In this document: one piece after another, positions 54,050 to 62,430 of the stretch
Layout: every line of letters begins with the position of its first letter
How positions within the stretch are numbered: position 1 is the stretch's first letter
Origin: an uncultured Vampirovibrio sp.
Lineage (GTDB): Bacteria > Cyanobacteriota > Vampirovibrionia > Gastranaerophilales > Gastranaerophilaceae
Direction of reading: 5' to 3'
Length of the DNA: 64,000 bases
Assembly: GCA_910583725.1 (NCBI GenBank)
Contig: CAJTXZ010000010.1
Span: 27,077-91,076, forward strand
Made by a program: the position numbers and the translations under genes
Notes under the pieces: generated by a model
Database searches by the model: none
What the model was told of the DNA's origin: nothing
What the model saw: only the letters and a program-made list of their open reading frames with translations

Positions 54050-55447
54050 ATGATTATAAACAATTTTACAAACTATTACCAAAATATCAAATTCACCTCA
54101 AAAATAACAACAGAAGAAGTCATAGACAAAGAAACTGTACCATATTTTAAAACGCCCGAAGGACAAATGGCGGTAGCCCTAAACAAGCAGGCTCTAAGTG
54201 ATATTAAAACAAATATAAACTTCCTGCCAAAACCGGTTGAAGAATGTGACAGAAAAATAATAGAATCAGACCGGCTTGAAGATTGCAGAAGATGGACAAA
54301 CTGGGTAGACCCAAAATCAGGAAAATTCTACACAATAATTAAAAAAAGAGATAACATAAACGGGACAAAAACAGTAAGAGTGCTGGATGATTCTGGCAAA
54401 TTAATAAAAGAATGCAATATTAGGCCGAAAAAAATCGTAGTAATAGATGAAGAAGGCTTTACAAACGACGATACACAACATACAATGAGCAATAATCTTA
54501 TAGGGCACGGTTTTTTGGTTTCATTAATTGCAAAAAGGACAAATCCGATTGCTAATGTCGAAACAATGATAATAAATAAAGACACAAAGGATATAACCGA
54601 AGAAAACCTTATAGCGGCCCTTAAAAAGGTACTAAAAAGATTAAAACGCGGCGAAAAGATAGATGCAATTAATATTTCGCTTGGAAGCTTGCTAAGTTTG
54701 GATAGAGAATTTTGCAAAACGCAAGATTCCTATACTATACAAAGGACTTTGGATAAAATTGCAAAGAATGATAAAGACAAAAAAAATGCACAGGAATACA
54801 CAAAATTAAAAGAGCTGCTTGATAAGATAGGAAGATATGGCACAAGAATACTAATTTCAGCAGGGAATAGCGGCGATTTAAGCTATAACATTTTTTGCAC
54901 GGGAAGATACACAGAGCCTGTAGCCGGGCTTGGCAACGATGGAAGAGTATCTGAAAATTCTTCATCAAGAAGGCTTGCCATACACTATGAAGCATACAGC
55001 CATCCGATAATATTCAAAAAAGGCGGATTAGAGATTGAAGGTTACAAAGGCGCCGAAATTCCCTATCCGAAGCACTATGCAAAGATTGCAGGAAAATCGG
55101 CTGATGGTAATGTTGTAACAAAAGAAAAATTAGAAGAGATCAATGAATCAACAAATCCTGAAGATATGATATATAAAGAAAAACTGAAAGACGGGCTGCT
55201 GCTAATTGAAAACGAGCCCGTAACAATCAAGGGCGTACAATATCCCGTCTATTCAAATGTTGCAGATGAAGAATCAATGATAGATGAATTTTATTTAGGC
55301 GCAACCAAAGACGGATTTTTAATTCCGCTCTCATATTACAAAAATCCGCCGCTTGAAATATCAGGCACATCCATTGCAGCACCAAAAAGGGCGGCAAAAC
55401 TTATGCTGAATGATGCTATGCAGGAAATTTTACATCAAAAAGATTAA
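54050..55447 (+). CDS. Subtilisin-like serine peptidase (S8)
   Basis: 465 residues. The triad is visible though the family resemblance is weak: Asp in K-I-V-V-I-D-E-E-G (about 130), His in N-L-I-G-H-G-F-L-V-S-L-I-A (about 155), oxyanion Asn in I-L-I-S-A-G-N-S-G (about 277) and Ser in I-S-G-T-S-I-A-A-P-K (about 440). There is no signal peptide; the N terminus is short and N/Y-rich with Q-N-I-K-F-T-S-K, like other unknown proteins here. The insert between Asn and Ser is long. Likely a processing protease; substrate unknown. Monocistronic. Confidence 0.82.
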   Translation: MIINNFTNYYQNIKFTSKITTEEVIDKETVPYFKTPEGQMAVALNKQALSDIKTNINFLPKPVEECDRKIIESDRLEDCRRWTNWVDPKSGKFYTIIKKRDNINGTKTVRVLDDSGKLIKECNIRPKKIVVIDEEGFTNDDTQHTMSNNLIGHGFLVSLIAKRTNPIANVETMIINKDTKDITEENLIAALKKVLKRLKRGEKIDAINISLGSLLSLDREFCKTQDSYTIQRTLDKIAKNDKDKKNAQEYTKLKELLDKIGRYGTRILISAGNSGDLSYNIFCTGRYTEPVAGLGNDGRVSENSSSRRLAIHYEAYSHPIIFKKGGLEIEGYKGAEIPYPKHYAKIAGKSADGNVVTKEKLEEINESTNPEDMIYKEKLKDGLLLIENEPVTIKGVQYPVYSNVADEESMIDEFYLGATKDGFLIPLSYYKNPPLEISGTSIAAPKRAAKLMLNDAMQEILHQKD

Positions 55448-55634
55448 ATCCAGCCATTTTTCACCTTGTTTTATGCCTTAAAATCCACTTCATTCAATAC
55501 TTCTAAACATAAAACACTGAATATTGTTAAAAGAAGTTTTATTATAACAAATTACATCAAATATATTTAATATCATCGCAGTGAATTACCTCCTTTTGTC
55601 AAAATTATCACTCTGCGTATTCCGCGATTAAACC

Positions 55635-55661
55635 AAAAAAGCCGACGTTTCTTTCCGGCTT
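55635..55661 (-). terminator. Intrinsic terminator of the candidate RNA
   Basis: On the minus strand AGCCG pairs with CGGCT around an 11-base loop (55641-55660), followed by TTTTTT (55635-55640). On the plus strand no T run follows, so it acts only for minus transcription. Confidence 0.8.
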
Positions 55662-56095
55662 GGTTGCTCGCCTTTAACGGGCACGCATCCTTGCTCCTCG
55701 CCTCTATTTGCCAAAATCTGTTTGATTTTGTGCAAATTGGGTCCTCCTGTAGGGCAAGTCTGCTATCGCCCTCAGCTCGCAATCCGCTTTTTGGTTCATT
55801 TTTCAAAGTGGAAACAGTGTGTGGGAGCCCGGCAAAGACAGGCGATGAGCCTGGCTTAGAGGGCGGGAACCGTACGATGGCGACGTGCGACCTTGGTCGC
55901 CCAGGAGCTCTTTGCGTATGGCGTTTGAATCAAAGAAGCGCACCACAGCCAAGTGCACAGGGCTTGCGAAGAGCAAGACCGAAGGCACGTTTAAGGCGAG
56001 GAGCAAGAAAAGAAAAATGAACAATCATGATTTAACAGAATAAATTTAAAGGATACTAAAAACCAGCCCAAGTCTAACCGTTTTACGTAAAGTAA
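55635..56095 (-). ncRNA. Candidate structured non-coding RNA, about 460 bases
   Basis: Within the gene-free 55448-56166 region, 55640-56015 is visibly GC-richer than its AT-rich surroundings. The 14-base arms 55690-55703 and 55994-56007 (CTTGCTCCTCGCC with GGCGAGGAGCAAG) pair perfectly and would close the RNA. Inside are many local hairpins: 55706-55737 (13-pair stem, one bulge), 55751-55772, 55839-55853 (CAGGC/GCCTG), 55887-55900 (GCGACC/GGTCGC) and 55963-55977 (CTTGC/GCAAG). An extended -10 promoter precedes and a terminator follows on the minus strand. Overlapping ORFs on both strands are judged spurious. I do not recognise it as RNase P, tmRNA, SRP or 6S RNA. Boundaries are approximate. 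Confidence 0.6.
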
Positions 56096-56102
56096 ATTGA
56101 GA

Positions 56103-56111
56103 ATTATATCA
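56103..56111 (-). promoter_or_regulatory. Extended -10 promoter for the candidate RNA
   Basis: Minus strand TGATATAAT at 56111-56103: TATAAT with the upstream TGN extension. It lies after the lytR stop and terminator, so transcription would start near 56095 and enter the structured region. Confidence 0.55.
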
Positions 56112-56136
56112 TAGCCATATTTTGAACACATCTGAC

Positions 56137-56175
56137 AAAAAAGCCCGTAAACAAAAGACTGTCGATTTACGAACC
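56137..56175 (-). terminator. Terminator of the LytR-type gene
   Basis: On the minus strand CGTAAA pairs with TTTACG (extended by wobble and G-C pairs to GGTT/GGGC), followed by TTTTTT. It overlaps the end of the coding sequence and separates it from the RNA promoter at 56103. Confidence 0.7.
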
Positions 56176-57465
56176 CGCTAAAACTATTGTAAAATCACGC
56201 CCTGCTTTATTTAAGCCGATAGGGTCATAAACTGTCTGTTTTTCCTTCATATCCGGAATTTCTTTTTTCAAGATAGCAATAGTGTCGCTCGGCAAATCAA
56301 GGTTATGTATTGCAATGTGGTCATGACCTAGCTTTGACGCTGCTTTTAAATTAACACTAAAACCGTTGCTTTCAAGCGCCGTCTTTAAATCCTTTGCCTT
56401 TGATTCCATATTAGAAGTGTACAAAATACCGACAGTAATAGGCCCCTCAAGCGCCTTTGGCTTATCTCTGTAAACAAGTCTGTTTATAATCTCCTGTGTT
56501 TTTTCAGGGTCTAATATCCAATAGCTTATACTGCCCCTCTGGGATGGAGACCCGGGCAGTGTTGCCACCTGAACGGTAGACATATCAACACTTTTTGCAA
56601 GAGCAGCATACTGCGATAATTCATAAACAGATAAATCAGTAAGAATATATTTTGGTAAAATCTTTAATACTTCAGGAATTTTAACTAAAACCTGCGGGTC
56701 TTTAAGCCTTTCACCAAGTGCATTAAAAAACCACTGCTGACGCCTTATTCTGCCTATATCACCAAGAGCGTCTTTTCTAAACCTCATGTATCCTTCGGCC
56801 TCTTTGCCGCTTAAAATCCTATCACCCTTTGGAAGATTTATATGAAGACCGCCGGTTGAATCATGGTAATACATATCTTTTTCAATGTAGATAGGAAGAC
56901 CGCCAATTGTATCAATAAACTTGATAAACGCAAGATTAGATAAAACTATATAATGATCAACCCTGATACCGAATGTTTCCTCAACCGTTTTAACCGCGAG
57001 GTTTATTCCGCCGTAGGCAAATGCATGGTTAATTTTATCAGGTTTTGTCCTGTCTGCTATATAAACTTTGCTATCCCTTGGAATAGAGATAACGTTTACA
57101 TTTTTCCCATGGGGTGCAATACTCACAAGAAGCATAGCATCTGATCTATTGCCCTTAAAAGCATCCTCGCCCTTTTCTGTGGCATCTACACCAAGAACAA
57201 GAATATTTTGTCTTTTGGCCGAAAAGGGAAGCGAGAATTCTACCCTTTTTTCAGGGTCTGCGACTTTACCCGCAAAAGATGAAACATCCCCGACAAAAGT
57301 TACAACTTCGCTTCTGTATAAGACAACAGCAATAACTATTAAGATTAATAAACTTCCAAAGAAAGATTTAAAAAAACTACCTGCAATATTTTGATTTGAA
57401 TTTTTTCTTCTGACCGGTTTTATGGCCGGCTTGTATGCATTTCTTGGATCATATAACTGATTCAT
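56167..57465 (-). CDS. LytR-CpsA-Psr family wall polymer ligase
   Basis: 432 residues. A short cytosolic N terminus, one membrane helix (about 31-48), then the LCP catalytic domain with N-I-L-V-L-G-V-D, G-x-R-S-D-A-M-L-L, S-I-P-R-D-S and K-I-N-H-A-F-A-Y-G-G, and Y-M-R-F-R-K-D followed by G-D-I-G-R-I-R-R-Q-Q. The LytR_C domain follows (about 340-420). These enzymes transfer lipid-linked glycopolymers to peptidoglycan. Monocistronic with its own terminator; divergent from the TPR gene. Confidence 0.92.
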   Translation of the reverse strand: MNQLYDPRNAYKPAIKPVRRKNSNQNIAGSFFKSFFGSLLILIVIAVVLYRSEVVTFVGDVSSFAGKVADPEKRVEFSLPFSAKRQNILVLGVDATEKGEDAFKGNRSDAMLLVSIAPHGKNVNVISIPRDSKVYIADRTKPDKINHAFAYGGINLAVKTVEETFGIRVDHYIVLSNLAFIKFIDTIGGLPIYIEKDMYYHDSTGGLHINLPKGDRILSGKEAEGYMRFRKDALGDIGRIRRQQWFFNALGERLKDPQVLVKIPEVLKILPKYILTDLSVYELSQYAALAKSVDMSTVQVATLPGSPSQRGSISYWILDPEKTQEIINRLVYRDKPKALEGPITVGILYTSNMESKAKDLKTALESNGFSVNLKAASKLGHDHIAIHNLDLPSDTIAILKKEIPDMKEKQTVYDPIGLNKAGRDFTIVLAGS

Positions 57466-57592
57466 AATTGATTACTCATAGTTTATAAATAAACTTTACT
57501 TATACGCAAAAATTATACTTTAAAAATTTTAAGTTGCAAAACAAATTAAATAAATGTTACCATTTTAATATAAACAGAGGAAATTTAATTCT

Positions 57593-58171
57593 ATGAAAAA
57601 AATAATATTTACCTTCCTGCTTCTGATATCAGCCCTTATGATTTTTAGCTTCAATAAAACCTACGCTGATGAATTAAGCATTAAATCACAGGCATATGTG
57701 CTTTATAATACTAACAATTTAGATGAAGCCCTAAAACTTTTAAATAGCCTGCCTGACGATGAGAAAGATGAGGAGGTTTTTGTCATCCTGGCAAATGTTT
57801 ATGAAGACAAAAAAGATATTAATCAGGCTGTTGAAAACCTTAACAATTCTTTAAGGATAAACCCTGAATATTACAAAGCATACTATAATCTGGGCTGCAT
57901 TTTTTTAAACAAAAAAGCCTATAATCTTGCTGAAAAAAATCTCTTGCTTGCAATTAAATACAACAAAGATTTTGCATATTCTTATTACAACCTTGGAACC
58001 CTTTATATAAAAACAGGCGATTTTGAAAAGGCAAAGAAAAACCTGCTCAAAGCAATATATCTTAAAAATGATGAAAAAGATTTTTACCTAAACCTTGCCT
58101 ATGCATATAAATTCTTAGGAAAGGAAAAGGACGCAAAACGGTTTTTAGAGATTTATAACAGCAGTAAATAG
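57593..58171 (+). CDS. Exported TPR protein
   Basis: 192 residues with a signal peptide (M-K-K-I-I-F-T-F-L-L-L, likely cleaved after T-Y-A-D near 26). Four tetratricopeptide repeats fill the rest, recognised by Y-x-N-L-G-x-x-F/Y and A-x-x-N-L-x-x-A-I patterns (Y-Y-N-L-G-C-I-F, Y-Y-N-L-G-T-L-Y). Likely periplasmic, binding partner unknown. AGAGG precedes the ATG. Separated from bioB by 164 bases. Confidence 0.8.
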   Translation: MKKIIFTFLLLISALMIFSFNKTYADELSIKSQAYVLYNTNNLDEALKLLNSLPDDEKDEEVFVILANVYEDKKDINQAVENLNNSLRINPEYYKAYYNLGCIFLNKKAYNLAEKNLLLAIKYNKDFAYSYYNLGTLYIKTGDFEKAKKNLLKAIYLKNDEKDFYLNLAYAYKFLGKEKDAKRFLEIYNSSK

Positions 58172-58335
58172 ACCGCATTATTCTCAGCATTTATTTTGTG
58201 CTGAAAAAATAGTTACCCCTGCCTAAACAATAAATTTTACAAAAATGTAACAAAAAATTAACATAATAAAAGCAATACAGCCAAATTTTTGCACTATAAT
58301 GGTTTTGTAAAAAACTTTATAGAGGCAGTTTAAAT

Positions 58336-59259
58336 ATGCTTAATACAAAATTTGATAACAAAACCCTTTTGGAGCTTTACAATGCACCGCTTGAAGAACT
58401 GTTACAGGAAGCTAAAAAATATAATTCAGATACAGTTGAATTTTGTTCCCTAATTAGTGCAAGAACCGGAAAATGCTCTGAAAGCTGTAAATATTGCGCT
58501 CAAAGCTCTTATTATATGACAGATATATACACTCACCCGCTTGTTAAGGTGGAAGATGTTATAAATACGGCAAAAGAAGCTAAAAAAAATGGTGCCACGC
58601 GCTTTGCCATCGTAACCTCGGGAAGAGGCCCAAAACAAGCCGATATGCCAATAATGTGCGAAATGATAAAAGAAATCAATAAACTTGGCCTTAAAAGCTG
58701 TGCCTCTCTGGGTCTTCTAACCAAAGAAATGACTGAACAGTTCAAAGAAGCAGGCCTTGTTCGCTATCATCATAATATCAATACGTCAAGAAGCTATCAC
58801 CCCAATATCACAACAACACACACATTTGAAGATAGAATAAACACAATTAATCTTATAAAAGAAGTGGGAATTGAAATATGCTCGGGCGTTATTATAGGAA
58901 TGGGCGAGAGTATTGAGCAAAGAGTTGAAATGGCGCTGATTTTAGCAGAAATTCATCCAAATTCTATTCCCGTAAACTTTTTAAGCCCGATAAAAGGTAC
59001 ACCCTTTGAATCTTACGAAGACAAAATCAACGAAGAGCACATTTTAAGAACGCTCGCCATAATTAAAATTGCAAACCCTGACTCTGTTGTGCGATTTGCG
59101 GGTGGAAGAAAATTAAGATTGAGCAAAGAAAATATGGAAACCGCCCTAAAATACACAGTTAACGGCATTCTTATCGGAAATTATCTTACAACCATAGGAA
59201 TAGAGCCCGATGAGGATTTGAAAACACTTGAAAAACTAGGAAAAAAACTCTATGTATGA
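58336..59259 (+). CDS. bioB: Biotin synthase
   Basis: 307 residues, radical SAM. The C-x-x-x-C-x-x-C motif is in G-K-C-S-E-S-C-K-Y-C-A-Q-S (about residue 50); the N-H-N-I-N-T-S region appears as H-H-N-I-N-T-S, the conserved I-P-V-N-F-L region is present, and V-R-F-A-G-G-R occurs near residue 258. Inserts sulfur into dethiobiotin. The 3' end overlaps ruvA by eight bases. Other biotin genes are not in the window. Confidence 0.95.
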   Translation: MLNTKFDNKTLLELYNAPLEELLQEAKKYNSDTVEFCSLISARTGKCSESCKYCAQSSYYMTDIYTHPLVKVEDVINTAKEAKKNGATRFAIVTSGRGPKQADMPIMCEMIKEINKLGLKSCASLGLLTKEMTEQFKEAGLVRYHHNINTSRSYHPNITTTHTFEDRINTINLIKEVGIEICSGVIIGMGESIEQRVEMALILAEIHPNSIPVNFLSPIKGTPFESYEDKINEEHILRTLAIIKIANPDSVVRFAGGRKLRLSKENMETALKYTVNGILIGNYLTTIGIEPDEDLKTLEKLGKKLYV

Positions 59260-59878
59260 TTACATAAAAGGTACACTGATTTTTAAAAATTTAGACACTG
59301 CAGTCGTTGAAAATAATGGCATCGGCTATAAATTTTTAATTAATTCAAGAACATCTGCTGTTTTAGGGGAAATTAACGAAGAAGCCAAAGTATACACAAA
59401 ACTTATCCACAAAGAGGATACAATGTACCTTGCGGGCTTTAAGCAAAAAGAGGACAGAGCGATTTTTGATATTTTAACATCTGTTTCAGGCATTGGTACA
59501 AAGGTTGCAATGGTTCTTTTGGATGAGTTTTCAGGCTCTGAACTGATAAATGCCGTGCTTGAAGGAGATTATAAATTAATTTCAAGAGCAAAAGGTGTCG
59601 GGCCAAAGCTTGCACAAAAAATAATTCTGGAATTAAAAGGAAAACTCACAAATCAGGATATAATCTCAAACATTATGGAAGATAAGGTTTCAAGCCTCTC
59701 ATCATCTAAAAATCACATCTCAAAAGAAACAATCAAAGAAGTACAGGCTATCCTTCAATCCCTTGGCTACAGCCAAAATGAATATATGGACGCAATTGAA
59801 AAATGTGCAGGCTCATTAGAAAAAGACAACAGTGAAGAATTATTAAAAGAAACACTTAAAATCTTGTCGATGGAGTAA
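59252..59878 (+). CDS. ruvA: Holliday junction DNA helicase subunit RuvA
   Basis: 208 residues. N-terminal OB domain beginning M-Y-D-Y-I-K-G-T-L, helix-hairpin-helix motifs including L-T-S-V-S-G-I-G-T-K-V-A and G-V-G-P-K-L-A-Q-K-I, and a C-terminal domain III containing A-L-x-S-L-G-Y-S. Binds Holliday junctions and recruits RuvB. Cotranscribed with bioB, which it overlaps; ruvB and ruvC are not adjacent. Confidence 0.95.
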   Translation: MYDYIKGTLIFKNLDTAVVENNGIGYKFLINSRTSAVLGEINEEAKVYTKLIHKEDTMYLAGFKQKEDRAIFDILTSVSGIGTKVAMVLLDEFSGSELINAVLEGDYKLISRAKGVGPKLAQKIILELKGKLTNQDIISNIMEDKVSSLSSSKNHISKETIKEVQAILQSLGYSQNEYMDAIEKCAGSLEKDNSEELLKETLKILSME

Positions 59879-60058
59879 GTTTATTTGCCATAAGCGCATT
59901 TTGGTTTTCCCATTTCAACTATAAAATAATAAAACAATATTCATTAAAATAAAATTTTATGATAAAATCCTTATGGGTAAGCCCTGCAAACTCATCTTTA
60001 GTGAGCAAAACAACGTCTTTTTAAGGCACAATGTTTGCAGAAAGGGGGTGAGAATCAG

Positions 60059-60130
60059 ATGTTTATTAGCGAAAAAGCGCTATGGCTTATTCTTTTAATA
60101 ATCCTAGCGCTTAAGTTACTAACAATCTAG
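60059..60130 (+). CDS. 23-residue hydrophobic peptide, type I toxin-like
   Basis: A very short frame, MFISEKALWLILLIILALKL followed by L-T-I, with a strong AAAGGGGG ribosome site nine bases upstream. It is one hydrophobic helix, like toxin peptides of type I toxin-antitoxin loci or small stress peptides. The leader can fold: CTGCAAAC (59984-59991) pairs with GTTTGCAG, and an upstream CCC can pair with the GGGG of the ribosome site. A stem-loop follows. No known family is recognised, and an antisense RNA is not visible. Confidence 0.5.
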   Translation: MFISEKALWLILLIILALKLLTI

Positions 60131-60140
60131 GGCTTTTAAA

Positions 60141-60168
60141 GGACAGGAGGCAACCTGTCCGCCCATTA
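60141..60168 (+). terminator. Stem-loop after the small peptide gene
   Basis: GGACAGG (60141-60147) pairs exactly with CCTGTCC (60154-60160); the tail GCCCATTATTTATTA is AT-rich but has no long T run. It lies between the small peptide gene and glgA and could terminate or attenuate. Confidence 0.5.
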
Positions 60169-60230
60169 TTTATTATAAACCATATCAAATATAATGCAAG
60201 ATTAATCAGATGGATGGATAGAGGAAAATT

Positions 60231-61661
60231 ATGACAAAAAATAAATTAAAAGTTTTAATTGCAAGTGCTGAAATGGCGCCATATTCAAAAGTTGGCGGCC
60301 TTGCAGATGTAGTTGGCGAATTGCCTCCTTATTTAGAAAAAGAAGGGGCTGAAGTTTGTGTCTTTACGCCGCTCTATGGCTGCATTGATGAAGAAAAATG
60401 GGATATAAAAGAGCTCCCGAATTCTGAACTAACTCTTGATATGGGAAACTCACGCCACATATTCAAACTAAAAATCGCAAAACACCCAAAATCAAAAAAC
60501 GTGAACATTTTCTTTGTCGATAACCCTAAATATTACTCTTGCTTTAATGTGGTTTACCCGATGTGGTGTGATGAAATGTATGAAATGCAAAGATATGTTT
60601 CATTCTCACTTGCCGTCTTAGAATATGCAAAACTTTTAAACTTTAAAGCAGACATAATCCACGCGAATGACTGGCATACAGCCATGCTTCCCGTTTATCT
60701 AAAATCAAACTACAAATACGATGACTTTTATAAAAATACAAAATCAATATTCACCATCCATAACCTTGCATATCAAGGCTCTTGCGACAAGGCAATTATT
60801 GATTTTTCAAATATGCGCTGGGATAATGTTTACCACGATAACTGCGTTGAGCACTATGGCAGAGTAAACTGGCTAAAAGGCGCACTATACTGTGCTGATA
60901 AAATTACAACGGTTTCCCCAAGATATGCAAGAGAAATCTTAGGCGGAGAATTTGGCGAAGGAATGGACTACACCCTAAGGGGGCAAACCTACAAACTTTG
61001 CGGTATCTTAAACGGCACCACCTATGATAAAAAAGACTTTAAAAAATCCGAAAAACCAAAGTTTAAAGAAGAGGTTCAAAAAATGTTCGGACTTGAGCCA
61101 AACCCGGACAGACCCCTTATTTCAATGATTTCAAGGCTCACATATCAAAAAGGTCTTGATTTAATTGACTTTGCAAAGTTTGATTTGATGAATATGCCGG
61201 CAGACTTTGTATTCCTTGGCACCGGCGAAAGCGGATATCAGAATATGCTTATCTGGAGCAGTAATAATTCATCGAATATCCGCGCCTGGATTGACTTTAA
61301 GCCTGAATTATCTGAAATAATATACAAAGGTTCTGATATGTTTTTAATGCCTTCCCTGTTTGAACCTTGCGGCATCAGCCAAATGATAGCCCTAAAATAC
61401 GGCACCCTGCCTATTGTCCGTGCAGTGGGCGGCCTGGATGACACCATCATTGCCTATCCGAACGAAAAAGCAAACGGCTTTAAATTCTTAACATATGACG
61501 CAAAATCAATGGTTGATGAAATCAAAAAAGGCGTGTGGACATACATTGACAGACGGGACGAATTTAACAAAATGATAGATAATGCAATAAAATGCAGATT
61601 CACCTGGGATGATTCAGCTAAATGCTACATCGCCCTTTATAAAGACGCGCTTGGAATATAA
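60231..61661 (+). CDS. glgA: Glycogen synthase
   Basis: 476 residues, GT5. The ADP-glucose binding motif K-V-G-G-L-A-D-V-V-G-E-L-P is at about residue 20, H-A-N-D-W-H-T at about 145, and the C-terminal S-R-L-T-Y-Q-K-G-L-D and P-S-L-F-E-P-C-G-I-S-Q (with its catalytic Glu) are intact. Elongates glycogen from ADP-glucose. AGAGGAAA is five bases before the ATG. Together with malQ it points to glycogen storage. Monocistronic. Confidence 0.95.
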   Translation: MTKNKLKVLIASAEMAPYSKVGGLADVVGELPPYLEKEGAEVCVFTPLYGCIDEEKWDIKELPNSELTLDMGNSRHIFKLKIAKHPKSKNVNIFFVDNPKYYSCFNVVYPMWCDEMYEMQRYVSFSLAVLEYAKLLNFKADIIHANDWHTAMLPVYLKSNYKYDDFYKNTKSIFTIHNLAYQGSCDKAIIDFSNMRWDNVYHDNCVEHYGRVNWLKGALYCADKITTVSPRYAREILGGEFGEGMDYTLRGQTYKLCGILNGTTYDKKDFKKSEKPKFKEEVQKMFGLEPNPDRPLISMISRLTYQKGLDLIDFAKFDLMNMPADFVFLGTGESGYQNMLIWSSNNSSNIRAWIDFKPELSEIIYKGSDMFLMPSLFEPCGISQMIALKYGTLPIVRAVGGLDDTIIAYPNEKANGFKFLTYDAKSMVDEIKKGVWTYIDRRDEFNKMIDNAIKCRFTWDDSAKCYIALYKDALGI

Positions 61662-61683
61662 ATTAAAAAATTAAATTTACAAT

Positions 61684-61724
61684 GCTTAAATGCCGGTTTA
61701 TATACAAAATGCCGGCATTTAAGC
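61684..61724 (+). terminator. Stem-loop after glgA
   Basis: GCTTAAATGCCGG at 61684-61696 pairs perfectly with CCGGCATTTAAGC at 61712-61724, 13 base pairs, 15-base loop. T-run is poor on both strands. Confidence 0.6.
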
Positions 61725-61801
61725 AAACATATAAAATCAAAAAACCTGAAAATCAAAATATTTGCACAAATATTATACACAAAACTTCAAATACACTAGT
61801 T

Positions 61802-62008
61802 TTATTTCTTCTCCACCCACTTTATCTCATACCCTAAAACATCCGCTATCTGCAAAATTTCATTGTATTTTAGGGTTTGGCGGTTTACCTTTGTTGTAAA
61901 GTTTTGAACCGTGTCATCCCGCATATATTTTTCAGCGAGCCTTGTGTGAACCTCTTTAATTGTGGTATTACACTGCGCTATGTATCCTTTGATATAATTT
62001 TTCTCCAT
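61802..62008 (-). CDS. Small helix-turn-helix (XRE-like) protein
   Basis: 68 residues from ATG 62008, preceded by GAGG; the frame is open upstream but without a ribosome site. The pattern V-x-T-R-L-A-E-K-Y, then T-V-Q-N-F-T-T-K-V-N-R-Q-T-L, then E-I-L-Q-I-A-D-V-L-G-Y-E-I-K-W resembles XRE-type regulators. Likely a DNA-binding regulator. Divergent from the 55-residue gene. Confidence 0.65.
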   Translation of the reverse strand: MEKNYIKGYIAQCNTTIKEVHTRLAEKYMRDDTVQNFTTKVNRQTLKYNEILQIADVLGYEIKWVEKK

Positions 62009-62169
62009 TAAAACCTCAAATTGTTTGATTAAAAATAATTCTTGACATAATAAAACAAATAATTTATAATAATAACAAAAATTGAATTTATTAAGCAATA
62101 TGCATTATATTAAAACAAAACACAGGAATATCAAGTTTTAACTTTCTGCACTCTACTAAAAGGACAACA

Positions 62170-62337
62170 ATGGATACAAATAAATTTATACAAAGCCGAT
62201 TAAACGCTCTGGACGACAGCCTAAAACACGCATTTGAAACGCTCCTTGAAATATACGCAGAAAAAAAGTTTATTTCATACCTTCTATGCGTTAAGGAAAA
62301 CAAAGAAATCGATAAGCAAATAATAAACCCGGATTAA
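62170..62337 (+). CDS. Small 55-residue helical protein, unknown
   Basis: ATG at 62170 with AAAGGA six bases upstream, TAA at 62335. The peptide is amphipathic and helical (for example L-K-H-A-F-E-T-L-L-E-I-Y-A). No family recognised. It is transcribed divergently from the small HTH gene and is 93 bases before the hybrid-cluster-like gene. Confidence 0.5.
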   Translation: MDTNKFIQSRLNALDDSLKHAFETLLEIYAEKKFISYLLCVKENKEIDKQIINPD

Positions 62338-62430
62338 TTATTGCCTGCACCGCCAATCCATCACTGTCTTTTATCCATTGCCCAGGTTGGGAATTTTATT
62401 TTATAGCATACAAAATAAAATATCTGTATT

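Noticed and set aside
55573..56020. ORFs on both strands in the GC-rich region
   Set aside because: They are arginine/serine/cysteine-rich with no family, no good start context, and overlap on both strands; a structured RNA explains the region better.
55635..56095. RNase P RNA, tmRNA, SRP or 6S RNA
   Set aside because: The conserved core sequences I know (P4 of RNase P, tRNA-like ends, SRP domain IV loops) are not found on either strand; only the shape is similar.
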